DNA from: Pycnococcus provasolii
Lineage: Eukaryota > Chlorophyta > Pseudoscourfieldiophyceae > Pseudoscourfieldiales
Direction: 5' to 3'
NCBI GenBank assembly: GCA_049487715.1
Contig: CP150560.1
Coordinates: 248,001-312,000 of the forward strand
Length of the DNA stretch: 64,000 nt
Below are positions 16,916 to 28,100 of the stretch, piece by piece. A program made the translations under genes and the position numbers. A model generated the notes under the pieces. It searched no databases, was not told the origin of the DNA, and saw only the letters and a list, made by a program, of their open reading frames with translations. The stretch's first letter is position 1; each line of letters opens with the position of its first letter.

Positions 16916-17217
16916 TATTATTTTTGTGGTTTCACGTAGTTACACTTGAGTGTATTCGCGGCGCCACTACCCTCTCTTGAGAAGTGAAGTCCTTCTTCCC
17001 GAGTGTCTCGCCCACCTCTCTCTGTCGTGTCGGCTCGTGGATACCTCTTCCCTCGCGCTCCGGTATCGCGTTGCCACCCGGGGGCGTCAACGCGATTCCA
17101 GGCTGGGGGGCTCAACAACTCTCGCCGCTATATGGCTTCTCAATGATAAACCCCGAACTCCCAATCTGACGCATAGCTCTCTCGTCGAATACTTGCCTCC
17201 TGCGAGCTATCTCAACA
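16916..17217 (-). repeat. 5' LTR of the copia element
   Basis: Partner of 10560-10861, with no difference found by eye. It is followed on the right by six C bases, the probable target-site duplication. Confidence 0.92.
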
Positions 17218-17425
17218 CCCCCCTATCAGGTAATCTCCACAGCTTACTGTATGCGTGCCTTGCCGCATTTTGGCGAAGCAGGCTTTTTGTGGCTCGTTTG
17301 ACCTCCTCCATATTCTCACAAGGTCCAGGTGGTCCCGCCTTCCCCTGAGGTCGTTCCACACTCCACAGCAGGGTCATTTATTGAGATTCATTTCAAAACG
17401 TCTGTCTCTTCCTCCTCGGCTATTC

Positions 17426-19030
17426 ATGGCGCATATTCGTGTCAGTGATCCATCTCCAGATTCTCCAGCTGCTGCCATGGCTACTAATGGTGGTGGTGGT
17501 GGTGGTGTTGTGTTTTCCTATCCTGTCCCTGGAGGTCCTCAAGCTCAAGCTTTCAGATTCGTCGTTCCGGATGACCCTTTGTTGCACTCCGACTTAAACG
17601 CGTGTGACATGGCGCAGTTTTGCGCGGAAACGTCCGAGCTGATTCGTCAGAATGGAGGCATCGTGGTATCGTACTCTCAGGTGGCTTCTTCACATCTTCT
17701 CTCGGAAGGGTTACCTCCAGAGAAAATAGACTACTTCGTGCTTGCGTCCTCGTCGTACGAAAACTTTGACAGCATTGCTAAACTCGCTTCACAACTCAAC
17801 GCTGCACTCGTCTCCGACTTCTGGATCGAACACGTCATCGAACAAAACTGTGTCGGGGACCCGAACGACGTGAGAATACACCACACGCCACTTCCTGCAG
17901 GCGGAATACCCGCGCTCGCTAACGTGAAAATCGCAATCACCGCAGTCAAGTCGCGTTCAGCTAAAGACGAAATCAAGGCGATGGCGAGTGTCGCGTATCC
18001 AACCATGGAAGTGTGTCGCGACGACACGTTCACGCACCTCATTGCCGGCGAGCCGAGAGGAAAGAGGTACGAAGCGGCGACGTCTCGAGGGGACGTTCAC
18101 ATCGTCACGCCGAAGTGGCTGGAGGAGTGCCTCAGGAGGTGGGAACGCGCACCTGAGGAGGAGTTTGCACTTGCAGTCCAGGAGGAGGAGGAGAACGAGA
18201 ACGAGAATGAGAACGAGACGGCGGCGCCGGCGGCGGAGGAGGAGAAGACAGCAGCGCTGGCGGCGGCGGAGGAGGAGGCGGCAGAGGAGGATGAGAATGA
18301 GGAGACAGTGGCGGCGGCGGCGGAGGAGAATGAGAATGAGGAGCCAGCGGCGCCGGAACCGACCAAGCCAGACAAACGACGCGCCGAACGCTCAAACGCG
18401 TGGGCGGCGTCGGCACCCAAAAAGGCGAGGATTGCAACATCATGCTGCCATACGGACGAAAAGCGAGATTTTCAACAGCTGGCTCGCCAGCGCGGGTTCC
18501 TGGTGCTGCAGGGGAAAAAGTGGCCATCGCCTCCACCGACGCACCTTGTGCTGCCGCGCCTGTTGCGTGTCGAAAAGGTTGTTTGCGCGCTCGCGGCGGG
18601 CGTGCCGCTAATGAAGCCGGCATGGCTTCACCAGCGGACATCGTCCTCCGTCGATACGAATGCCTGGACGGACGGGCTCGCGGAGGCGAGCGCTCATTGG
18701 AGGGCACGAGGTGGATGTGCGTTTGAGGGGCTGCGTGCTGCGGTGGTGGGCGGCAGCTTGACGCCGCCTCGGTCGACCATTGAGGCGATTTTACGTGCAG
18801 GTGGTGCGCAGTTGGTGGCGCCGCGTGCGGCGCAGATCGTCGTGTGCGCGGAGGCGCCGGCGGGAGATCATCTCCTGCGTGTGTCGCCGGAATTTATTTT
18901 AAGTTGGGTGACGACACTCGACGAGCCGCTCGCGGAGTGCGCGCATGGCACGCCAGCGAGCGGCGACGAGCGGTGGGCGGAGGTGGACGCTCTAGCGGCG
19001 CGACTGCGTGGCGGAGTTGGTGTTTTTTAA
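17426..19030 (+). CDS. Four-BRCT domain protein with acidic Asn/Glu insert
   Basis: 534 residues from the first in-frame ATG (17426). A Gly-rich N-terminus is followed by a first BRCT-like domain (~45-140: LIRQNGGIVVS, DFWIEHVIEQN). The second BRCT is at ~160-250 (ANVKIAITAV, RDDTFTHLIAGEPRGKRYEA, HIVTPKWLEECLRRWE). A microsatellite-derived Glu/Asn/Ala stretch (~252-311) precedes a tandem C-terminal pair (~346-420: THLVLPRLLRVEKVVCALAAG, WLHQ; and ~433-511: IEAILRAGGAQLV ... SWVTTLDEP). The layout recalls DNA-damage scaffolds of the TopBP1, MDC1 or PTIP kind, which bind phosphopeptides. No catalytic domain is present. Its upstream region borders the retrotransposon, whose right end lies 208 bp before the ATG. 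Confidence 0.8.
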   Translation: MAHIRVSDPSPDSPAAAMATNGGGGGGVVFSYPVPGGPQAQAFRFVVPDDPLLHSDLNACDMAQFCAETSELIRQNGGIVVSYSQVASSHLLSEGLPPEKIDYFVLASSSYENFDSIAKLASQLNAALVSDFWIEHVIEQNCVGDPNDVRIHHTPLPAGGIPALANVKIAITAVKSRSAKDEIKAMASVAYPTMEVCRDDTFTHLIAGEPRGKRYEAATSRGDVHIVTPKWLEECLRRWERAPEEEFALAVQEEEENENENENETAAPAAEEEKTAALAAAEEEAAEEDENEETVAAAAEENENEEPAAPEPTKPDKRRAERSNAWAASAPKKARIATSCCHTDEKRDFQQLARQRGFLVLQGKKWPSPPPTHLVLPRLLRVEKVVCALAAGVPLMKPAWLHQRTSSSVDTNAWTDGLAEASAHWRARGGCAFEGLRAAVVGGSLTPPRSTIEAILRAGGAQLVAPRAAQIVVCAEAPAGDHLLRVSPEFILSWVTTLDEPLAECAHGTPASGDERWAEVDALAARLRGGVGVF

Positions 19031-19129
19031 TACTTTTTTAGTTAAAAATACAAGTTACATACAAGTTACATATTTCACAGTAAGTAAGATTTAGTAGTAA
19101 TACATTTGTGTACATACAGTACAATATAC

Positions 19130-22100
19130 CTAGTCATCGTCGCTGGTAGAAGACAGCAGGCGGCGGCCACCACCACCACCACCACCACCACCACCACCAT
19201 CACCACTGTCGGTAGAGCTGTCCAGGAGTGCTCGTTCCGCCAGCTTCCTCCTCATGTTTTTGATCCACTCCCTCAAAACGTGAGCTGCGGCACCATCAGG
19301 ACGCGGGATCGGAGCATTCCTAAACCTTCCTCCCACGTCATCCATATCCGTCTCCGTGTCCAAGTCGCTCAGCATCAAGTTGTCGCGGCTCTTCTGCGCC
19401 GTTCCTCTCCTCTTCTTGGCAGCATCTAGCCACTGGCGTATGAGGGACAGCGACTGGGGATGTAACACCATCTTCGTCGATCGCGTCATCGCCGCCGCCG
19501 CGTCGTCGCTGCCCGAGTCGTCGTCGCTCTCCGAACTTAGCACAGCCTGCTGTGCAGGCTTGCTGTGCATAGCCTTGCGCTGACCGCTCGCCCTCGCGTG
19601 AGAGAGCCAGGTGACCAACATCATTCGACTTCGAGGCGCCAAAATAACCGGACCCAAGTTTCTCATACGTCGTCCTCGTTCCGATCCATCCGAGCTCGAG
19701 TCGTCGTCCGAGCTGCTCAACGCACGCTTCGTCGTGCCGCGCTCGCCTCGCGCTTGACGCGCGGCGGCGAGCCAGCCTAGCAGGAGAGCCTGCGCGTCGT
19801 CTGAAAGACGCACGGGTCCGCCAAAGCGACGCATGCGTGCCGCAATGCCACCATCAGAATCGGAATCGGAGCTCGAGCTCAGCCCACCCACACGCCGGCC
19901 AAAGTGACCGCTCGCGCTCTGTCGCGCGTGCGAGAGCCACAGCCGTAGAATTCCATACGAGGATGGCGACAAATTCACAGGTCCCTCGAAGCGCATCTCC
20001 GGCCCATCATCGTCGGAATCAGAGTCATCCGAGATCGACACGCGTGCTCCTCCCTTCCTCAGCTTGCTAAGGCGCTTGGCGGTTCGCGGCGTTAAAATCT
20101 CAGTCAGCTGTTCCAAAATCCAGCTTCTATTGTACTCGAGGAACCTGTGCCGGAATGCCGTCGACGTCAAATCGGCAACAGTCAAGTCATCGATCGAGCT
20201 CCATCGTCCGCCACGCCCTTCGTCCTGAATGTCCTGCTTGACAGTTTCGAATGGCAGCTCATCGGGATCGTCGAGCAAGCCGTCCGAGAAATTTCGGCCG
20301 TCACCCTTGATGGCCCACAGCCCGCCGTAGTTCGCGATCAGCATTGCCGCACGCTGCACCATCGAGCAGCTGCCAAGCGTCAGCAAGCAGCAGAAGGAAA
20401 GCATGGGATCCTTGAACATGTTATACTCCACTCGCAGCATCATGGCGATGCTGAGCGCAAACACGAAGACGCCCGTCCCGGCAATTCCCACGATGAAGTA
20501 GAACTGCGACGAGAAGCAAAGCAGGTCAATGCTTCGCAGGCTTTCGCTGATCGACTGATCGGTCTGCGCCTCGAATCCCTTCCAGCGAGCCGAGCGATTA
20601 TTAAAGCGGTAGCTGGCGTACTTCATGTACTCGTACACCTTCCACCCGTGGAACAGCTCCTGCGTGTTGAAGATGAAGATGTCCATCACCATCTGGAATG
20701 GCATAATCACGAGAGCGAACAGAATGTAGATGATCAAGTCCTTCGTGCGGATGCCAAAAAGCTCGGCAAATTGGAGCTGCTCGTTGAAGTCGAAGTAGAA
20801 ATAAATCATGAAGGGGGTCATAATCAGCGTAACGCTATTCACTCCCCAACCGGTGAGAAAGCTCATCAGGTCTTCCACAACACTTTCCTCACTTTCCACG
20901 TATCCGCCCGCAAGGTCCGCGGCGACCAAATTGCCGCGAAGGCGATAGTACGTCCTTGTAATAAATGAATTGGCTCTCCCAATGTACTGGAACACCGCAC
21001 CAAGGGCGGCATCCAAGAAGACGTACTCACCCAGACTGATCACGAAGTCCATGTACGTACCAAGCGTGAAGTCCGTAAAGTCCTCCGCAGCAATGGTGAC
21101 GAGGCCACCTGTCATAGCCAGTCCCACGGACGTGGGACATGAAACGAGGTCCTCCTGCAGAAATTCGCCGACGTAGTTCTCAACCACAAGGTGCAACGCC
21201 TTCATTGCCACGAAAACTGTGAAGAAATTTTCGGAGTAGAACGTGGTGAAGGAGAACTCGATCAGTGCGATGTTGAGGCCATTCACCAGAATGTTGATCA
21301 GAATATAGTGTGAGCGCTTCCACGCCTCAGGATGAAAGATCGTGTCCTCATCCTCCTCGATGAACATTCCATCAGAAGTCGCTCTCTTCGGAACTAGAAT
21401 TTTCGACGATGCCACCATCATGAATACGCTCACTACCATGAAGCACACCGCCATGCGCCCATTCATCGCACGCGTCACCTCCTTCGACGACAGCGTCTTG
21501 CCCAGGTTATCCAGGTCATCGGGGAAACCATCAATACCAATGTTGGCAATCAGGAGGCGCACTCCGTACTGTGCGGTGAAGAAGGGAATCATGGCAAGGA
21601 TCGTGCCGTAGAAAGGCGCCGTAGTTGCCACCGAAAGGTACGGCAGGAATCGGAACTTCGGCGGCTCGCGCAGGCGCGTGCAGATTCGGTTCAATAACCA
21701 GAAGGAGGCGTTGATGAAAACGGCTAGTCCGCCGAGACCGATGAAAAGCAGGATGTAGAAGAGGAAGTCGTATCGGAAGCTGTTAAGAAGGTTGAACCAG
21801 TTCAGCGCTTCCAAGCTGATACTCAGCTTGTACTCGCCATCGTGTTTCTTCACATTAACAAACTCGTCGAGCGTGAGTTCAATCTCGACCATTTGCTTGT
21901 CGTAGAAGGACTTCTGCCAGAAGCTCATATCCATTGACACTGAGGTGGGCGCCGTGCCCTTCTGGTACTGGCCAGCGGCTGAGGTGAATGTCACGGGGAT
22001 AATCGACTGCGAGGCTATGTCCGCCGCATACGCGCTCGTATCCATCGGCGGATCGGTGTCGTCTCGCGCTAGCATCGAGCTTTGGAACATCTTTTTGTTG

Positions 22101-25100
22101 GGCTCTGGACTCTCCGTGATGTAGAAAAGAGTATCTTGCTCCGCCTCGAACCAGCGAGAGAGCGCCGCAGCCTCAAGAATGTTTTCCTCATACAAGCACT
22201 GAAATTCTAGATTGCATCCGTCGGCATTCGGCATTTGCTGCTGCGGTGCCCACTGGAAAATGAAGATGGTTTCCTCTGGCGTTACGAGGTCGCATCCGCC
22301 GTAGTTGCCGATGGTGCTCGCCTCTCCCGTGCTTGACGTCAGCTCGTACTTTTGATACGGAATCTCTAAGATCTGGTAGAGATGCATGTAGCTGTCGAAG
22401 CCGCGGCAAGCGCTGAAGAAGGGTAGGTAGGATGCCGCGAAGAGATCTCGGTCGCCCTTCCAGTACTGGCTGGGATCCTCGAGAACATTTTTCTCAATCT
22501 CAATAATATCCGATACGAGGTTGCTGACGACCGTGCCGTCGTTCTGGCTCGCGAGCTCTCCCGCCGCAGCAGTTGCCTGATTGATTGCATCTTCGCTCTG
22601 CAGGAGGGTTCTTCGACGCCCCCTCGTGGCTGCAAGCGGATCACCGATGCTGACGCTGACGTTGTGATTTGCACCACTCCGGCCGAGCATGCGACGGCGC
22701 GCCAACACGAGATCTACCCCGAGGTCAAGAACCTCATCGGTGCCTTCTTTTTTCGCAAAAAAATCAGGATTCGCCTCGAGGAAGGCGTAGTACTCCTTCA
22801 CCTCACTCGATCGGCTTGAGTTGAACGACATGGCGAAGTTTGGCTCGGCGTTACGGCATGCCGGAAAGGGATTATCTTCATTGCAGTAAATGTACTCCTT
22901 GGACAACTGGCGGAATCGGATTTCCGTCAGCGGGATGTTGAGCGGGAGCTGGTAGTCGTCGTTTCGCGGCGTGATGACGTGGAATGCCGAATCTGGGGCA
23001 CCTGCCGCTCGCACACTCTCAGTCATCTCCATGCAGAGCGTGTCTTGGAATCCATCGCGGCTCTGCGCTTGGTACAAGCCGTGCAGCAGACGAATCTCCA
23101 CGCGGAACTCTGTTTCAATAAGCCCCATGATGTTCAGCTCGACAACGGTACGCTTTCTAACGAAATCAAGACCCTCGTACGGCTTGGTAGGATCCTTGAT
23201 GGGATTGCCTTCCGGAGGACTCCAGAAAGACAGCCAGTACGGCAGCTCGATCGCAGATGTCGAAGGGGGGCACTTCTCCTCGTACTGGCGATCTTCTATG
23301 ATACCCATGGTCTTCACATTGATGCCATCACCGGTGTCATACGGCGGGCAAGGAACACGCTTGCGCTCGGCGGTGTCCTTCACGCAAGCCGTGCGGTCGA
23401 CTGCGTTGCCGGTGAAGACGATAATCTCGTAGTGCAGCGAGTAGTAAATCTCCGGATTGATGTTGCGGAAGTCGAATGTCAGTTTAGCAACATTGTTGTG
23501 CTTCAACTTGTACTTTGTCATCACGCGCCCGAGCGTGTCATTGTAAGGAATTTTGGGTTGAAATACAGCGCTAAGCAGATCGCGCTCCACGAAGACAATT
23601 TCGGGTTCCAACCGGTGGAAATTTTTCCCCAAGCAGGGTGCGAGATCCACGGGACCCGACGTGGTGTCAATACCACCGGTGCCATTGGTGCTCGTTCCAT
23701 TGGTACCATTTACCGATGATGCGTCTAGTACTTCCACTGGAGTCGGGGGTGGGGGTGCCAGCACGGCATCGGGTGGCAACCCTGGCGGTGTCGGAGGCGG
23801 CGGAGATGGTGGAAAGCCTGCGAGCACGCTGTAATCATAACTGGGATCGTACGGCTGGGTGCCGCCTTCGCCGTCGCCAGTGCTATTTGAGTCACCAGTA
23901 GCAAGATTGCCAAGCTCGCGGGCCCACACGTACATGAGCTGATCCGAACGAAGCGGCTGCACCTGCCAAAATGTGATACCATCGGCACGGCAGTCGAAAA
24001 TAGCTGTAGCGCCGGGAGACGATTCCGTACCCTCCACGCAGCGCGGGAGGATAACTCCGGTGCCAGCCGGGCAGTAGTGGCATCTCTGGCAGATGAACTG
24101 GAAACGAGACGATGCACTCGCACCCTCTGGACAGTAGTAGCCCGCTGGGCAGAGGTTGTGGAATTGCGACTCCGGCGTGGTACCGTAGCCACAGTAATAT
24201 CCATCTGGGCACTTTTCTGTCGCGGTTGTAGTTCGCGCGTCGCAAACGTAACCCTCAGGGCAGAGTGTCGCCTTGCCAAGCGGCTGCGTCTCTACCATGT
24301 AGCAGCTTGCGTCAGCCTCTGGATCAGCATTCTCGCCAAGTTTACTCTGCGCATCCTCGCACGCGGTAACGAACTCGTTCGTGGGAATCTTGAGATCCTC
24401 GCCGAACGGCTTGTTGTTCTGCATTCCCTCAACGCCACAAACCGTTCCAGGATTGCAGGGAATGCAGAGACTCTCCTCAGTTACTCCCGTTGCTGGACTC
24501 CAAGATCCCATCGGGCAGTTTCGGCAGGTGATTGAATCGCGAAGCGAGCGGAACGTGCCGGCACGGCAAATGCTCGGCTTGAAAGTGCCGTCGAATGGCG
24601 CTTCGTATCCCGCGGGGCACGGAAGGCACGAGTCGAAGCCTTCGTAGTGCGTGTAGGTTCCTGGCAGGCAAGGCGTGGGCTGAGCATTGCCGATGCCTCG
24701 CGCGAACGATCCACGAGGCGCGGGAATGGGGATGTAAGTGCCCTTTGGGCAGTAGTGACCGGCGGGGCACTTGAACATCGGATTGCTGATGTCGATGCCA
24801 GTCTCTCCACCCTCGGTCTCCTGTGTCTGAAGTACGTCCGTCTGCCGATCCGAGGTGGCCCACTCGCAGTAGCTGCCCTCCTTGCACGGCTGAGGCGCGC
24901 TGAAATCACCCTCAATTGTCACATTGCCAGTCACACCGCTCGTACAATACGTGGCGGGCAGGCAAGGCTTCGGGCGAAAGTTTTCGACGTTCAGCGCAAG
25001 AGGGCTCGACCGCAGAAGCTGAGCCTCGTCTAGACTTGCGAGAGGATTCATGGTGAGCGTATTTGCCAAGCAGTAGTGACCGGCTGGGCAACGTTGCGAC

Positions 25101-28100
25101 GCCTCAGCAAGGCCGAGGATGTCGCACAAGAAGCCTCTCGGACAAATCACAGGATATTCTCTGGCAAAGCCGGGGCAAATGGTGCCAAGGGGGCACAGCT
25201 TACAGCTGCTCTTTCCGTATTCCTGATTGTACGAACCTGGGGGACACAAGCGAGGCTCCGTGTTTGCGACGCCGGGACAGTAGGCTCGAGGGGGGCACGC
25301 AATCATGCGACCTGGAGGACAATACATGCCGGAGGGGCACGGACCCGATCCTTGCGGCGTTTGGCTACCCGGCTCACAGACGTAGCCAGCATAGCATGGC
25401 TGAGGTGTCGTGTAGTTGCCTATGATCGATTTATCCGTTGTCGCACCTGGACCGCAGTAGTACCCAAATGGACACGGAAGTGGCCTTTCTGGCACCTCAA
25501 AGTCGGTAAAGTTGGCGGTCCACGTCCCCTCAAGGCAGTAGTGACCAGCCACGCACGGCTTGATCAAGATGCGCAGACCTGTCTCATCGCAAATCCATCC
25601 CGGCGGGCACACCGTAGCTGTCACTAGGCCAAAATCGGGTGCATAGTGGCCTGCGGGCGAAGGCAAGCATCCCGAGCTCCCTTCATGCGGCTGGATAGTG
25701 CCAGGTGGACAAAGTGTAAAGTTGGTGTTGCCCTGGCCCGGACAGAACGATCCGCGAGGACTCTTGATCGGTTCTCCGCTCGAGGCTGGACAGTAGCTTC
25801 CGCTCGGACAGACGGTGTACGTGAAGAGCATGCGATCGGCAGTGTAATCAGCCCCATTGGTACTCAATTCAATGAAGACCGGCCCAGCCCTTGCCGCTCT
25901 CGGTGCAACACATAGTACGCTTGCAGAGCTCAGGAACGTCGCCTCGCTTTCGGTGGCACCAAATCGACATTTCAACATACTTGAGTTGACGAAGTTGTAC
26001 CCGACGATGAAAACGGGCGTTCCACCGGTCATGACGCCCACATTGGGCACCACGGCCCGAATCGTTGCCGGCTGCCTAGGCTCGAATGTCAGCATCGGCA
26101 GTGAGCTCACGAAGCTTCGTCCACGATCCATCGATACGGACAGAAGGCCGTCGCCGCCAGGGTAGCTTGCAGGGCTTAAACACTTGAGTAAGTGAGGCGA
26201 CTCCACACGTGCGTGCACGGGCTGAATGGGGCCAAACCTGCACGCCATCGCGGAGTGTGTCGCACCTTGCAGTAGACTCGACGCTCGAAGCACAATTTGA
26301 CTGGACATGGAGTCGCTGAGAAAGTTGTCGCCAAATACAGAAACGATCGAACCGCCCGCCTCCGGCCCCGCAAGCGGCTGCGCGCCGCTGATACGCATCG
26401 GCGGTGCTCTATGCAAGGTGACACCGACGCCGTCGCCACCAGCACCCACACGAGCAACATGCACGCTTTCATCTTTCCAGCCCACATTTACGAATTCCCA
26501 CGTTTGCATTCCCGCCGGTGCAGGACAGCGCAGTACCGTAGAACTGAGAAGATCGCCTCTCGAGGCTTCCGCAGAGAATACGCAAACATCACCGAGTAGA
26601 TGCTCTCCGAACAACAGAATTGGCTCCGGCGAATTCGCATCGACAATCGTGGGCATAATCACTCGTGCGATGGAAGGCTCGAAGAATTCAAGGGTAATGG
26701 GATCAGAGCCCACTCGCTTGGTTGAGATCGGCACTGAGGGGCTATCGGGCATGGTCACCTGCAAGGAAACCTCGGAAAACCCAGCGCGTCCATCCACGGG
26801 GGCGGTGCACACGGCAGCGCTGGCAGACATTGCGAACGCTGCAGTCACATGTGACCCAATCAGGCACGCCATATCAGAGCTAAGCCGTGCACCGTGAACC
26901 TCAAAGCTCACCGCCTCCATGCGAATCACCGACGCGTGCGGTATGATGGCACGCAATTCTGGATCCGATGCAAACATGTAGGACGCAAGCGGTGTAGTGC
27001 CACCAAACGCAAATTGAGTTGAGATTTGGCTTAACGATGCGCCAGCCGGAACACGCATATCCACCGCGTGCGCGGGGGTAACGCATTCAATGTGCCCGGA
27101 TGCTATGTGACGCCCAATCAGCGGTCCAATGGTGCCGATGCGGCACGAAAGATCTGATAGCGCTTCGGTATCGACGGTGGCGTACACACTGACGGTTGCA
27201 CCTCCCATGCCGCTGCCAGCACTCGGATGTATTCCGGTGGAATCCATCGGACGCACGAACTCAAGTCCTAATCCTGAAGCCGTGTTTCGCACAGGCTCTT
27301 CGCCGATCGAAACGATTGCAAGATTTACTTCGCCCATGCCCTCAGGATTATTGCGACTTTCGCAACTTATGAGCGCTGAGGAAATCTGCCTTGCGCTCGA
27401 ATATTGGCCAACTTCATCACAAAGGATCTCCTCACCAATGAGGTGATCTCCTTCAGTGAAAACAATGGTACCACCATCAGATAGTGCAACACTTGGTCGA
27501 ATGAGATATTGCTGCATAGGCAACGCTCCTTCAATCGTAAAGATATCCTTCGATCGCAATCGACCGGGATCTTTACCGAAGGCATTTATCGTCACAGACG
27601 CGAAACCTTGGCTCGTTATATCCGAGAGAGAGCATAGCATTATGTCACCACCTCCAGAGCCAACAGATTGTGCAACGATCCCACCAAGTTTGCAAAGAGG
27701 CGAAAACAGTGGATTCAGGGATGACATTCCTCCCACATGAACAACAGCGTAGCCATCTGCACCAACGTAAGATCGTGATGGAGAAATATCTTCAACAGAC
27801 GCCCGTAATAAACTGATGAAGGTAAACATAGCCTCCGACGACGTGAAGTCGCGCGCGTTCACCGTCAGCTCCACGGGCACGGCGCCCTCGATGTGAGCCG
27901 GACTCACGCAGCTCGCCTCGCCCTCGAGCACAAGCGTCGCCTCTACCGGCCCGAGTGTACCGAATCGACAGCCCAGCTGCTCCGTAGACTGCAGACCCAG
28001 AGAGTACACGCGCACCTCCGCGCCGCCCTCGTCGGTTCCGGACGGCGTCGACACGCCGTCCACGCCGCTCAAGTGCATAAACTCGAAGCTGCCGACGTGC

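Larger units (their letters stand above)
10560..17217 (-). mobile_element. Full-length Ty1/copia-type LTR retrotransposon with a kinase-domain insertion
   Basis: 6.66 kb, coding on the minus strand. It has 302-bp LTRs that I cannot tell apart, a primer-binding-like site next to the 5' LTR (right side), a polypurine tract next to the 3' LTR (left side) and C-tract target duplications. The domain order gag, protease, integrase, then reverse transcriptase and RNase H defines Ty1/copia rather than gypsy. Matching LTRs indicate recent insertion. Unusual features are an extra deoxynucleoside-kinase-like domain between integrase and reverse transcriptase, and a frame change inside the integrase region. 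Confidence 0.95.
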
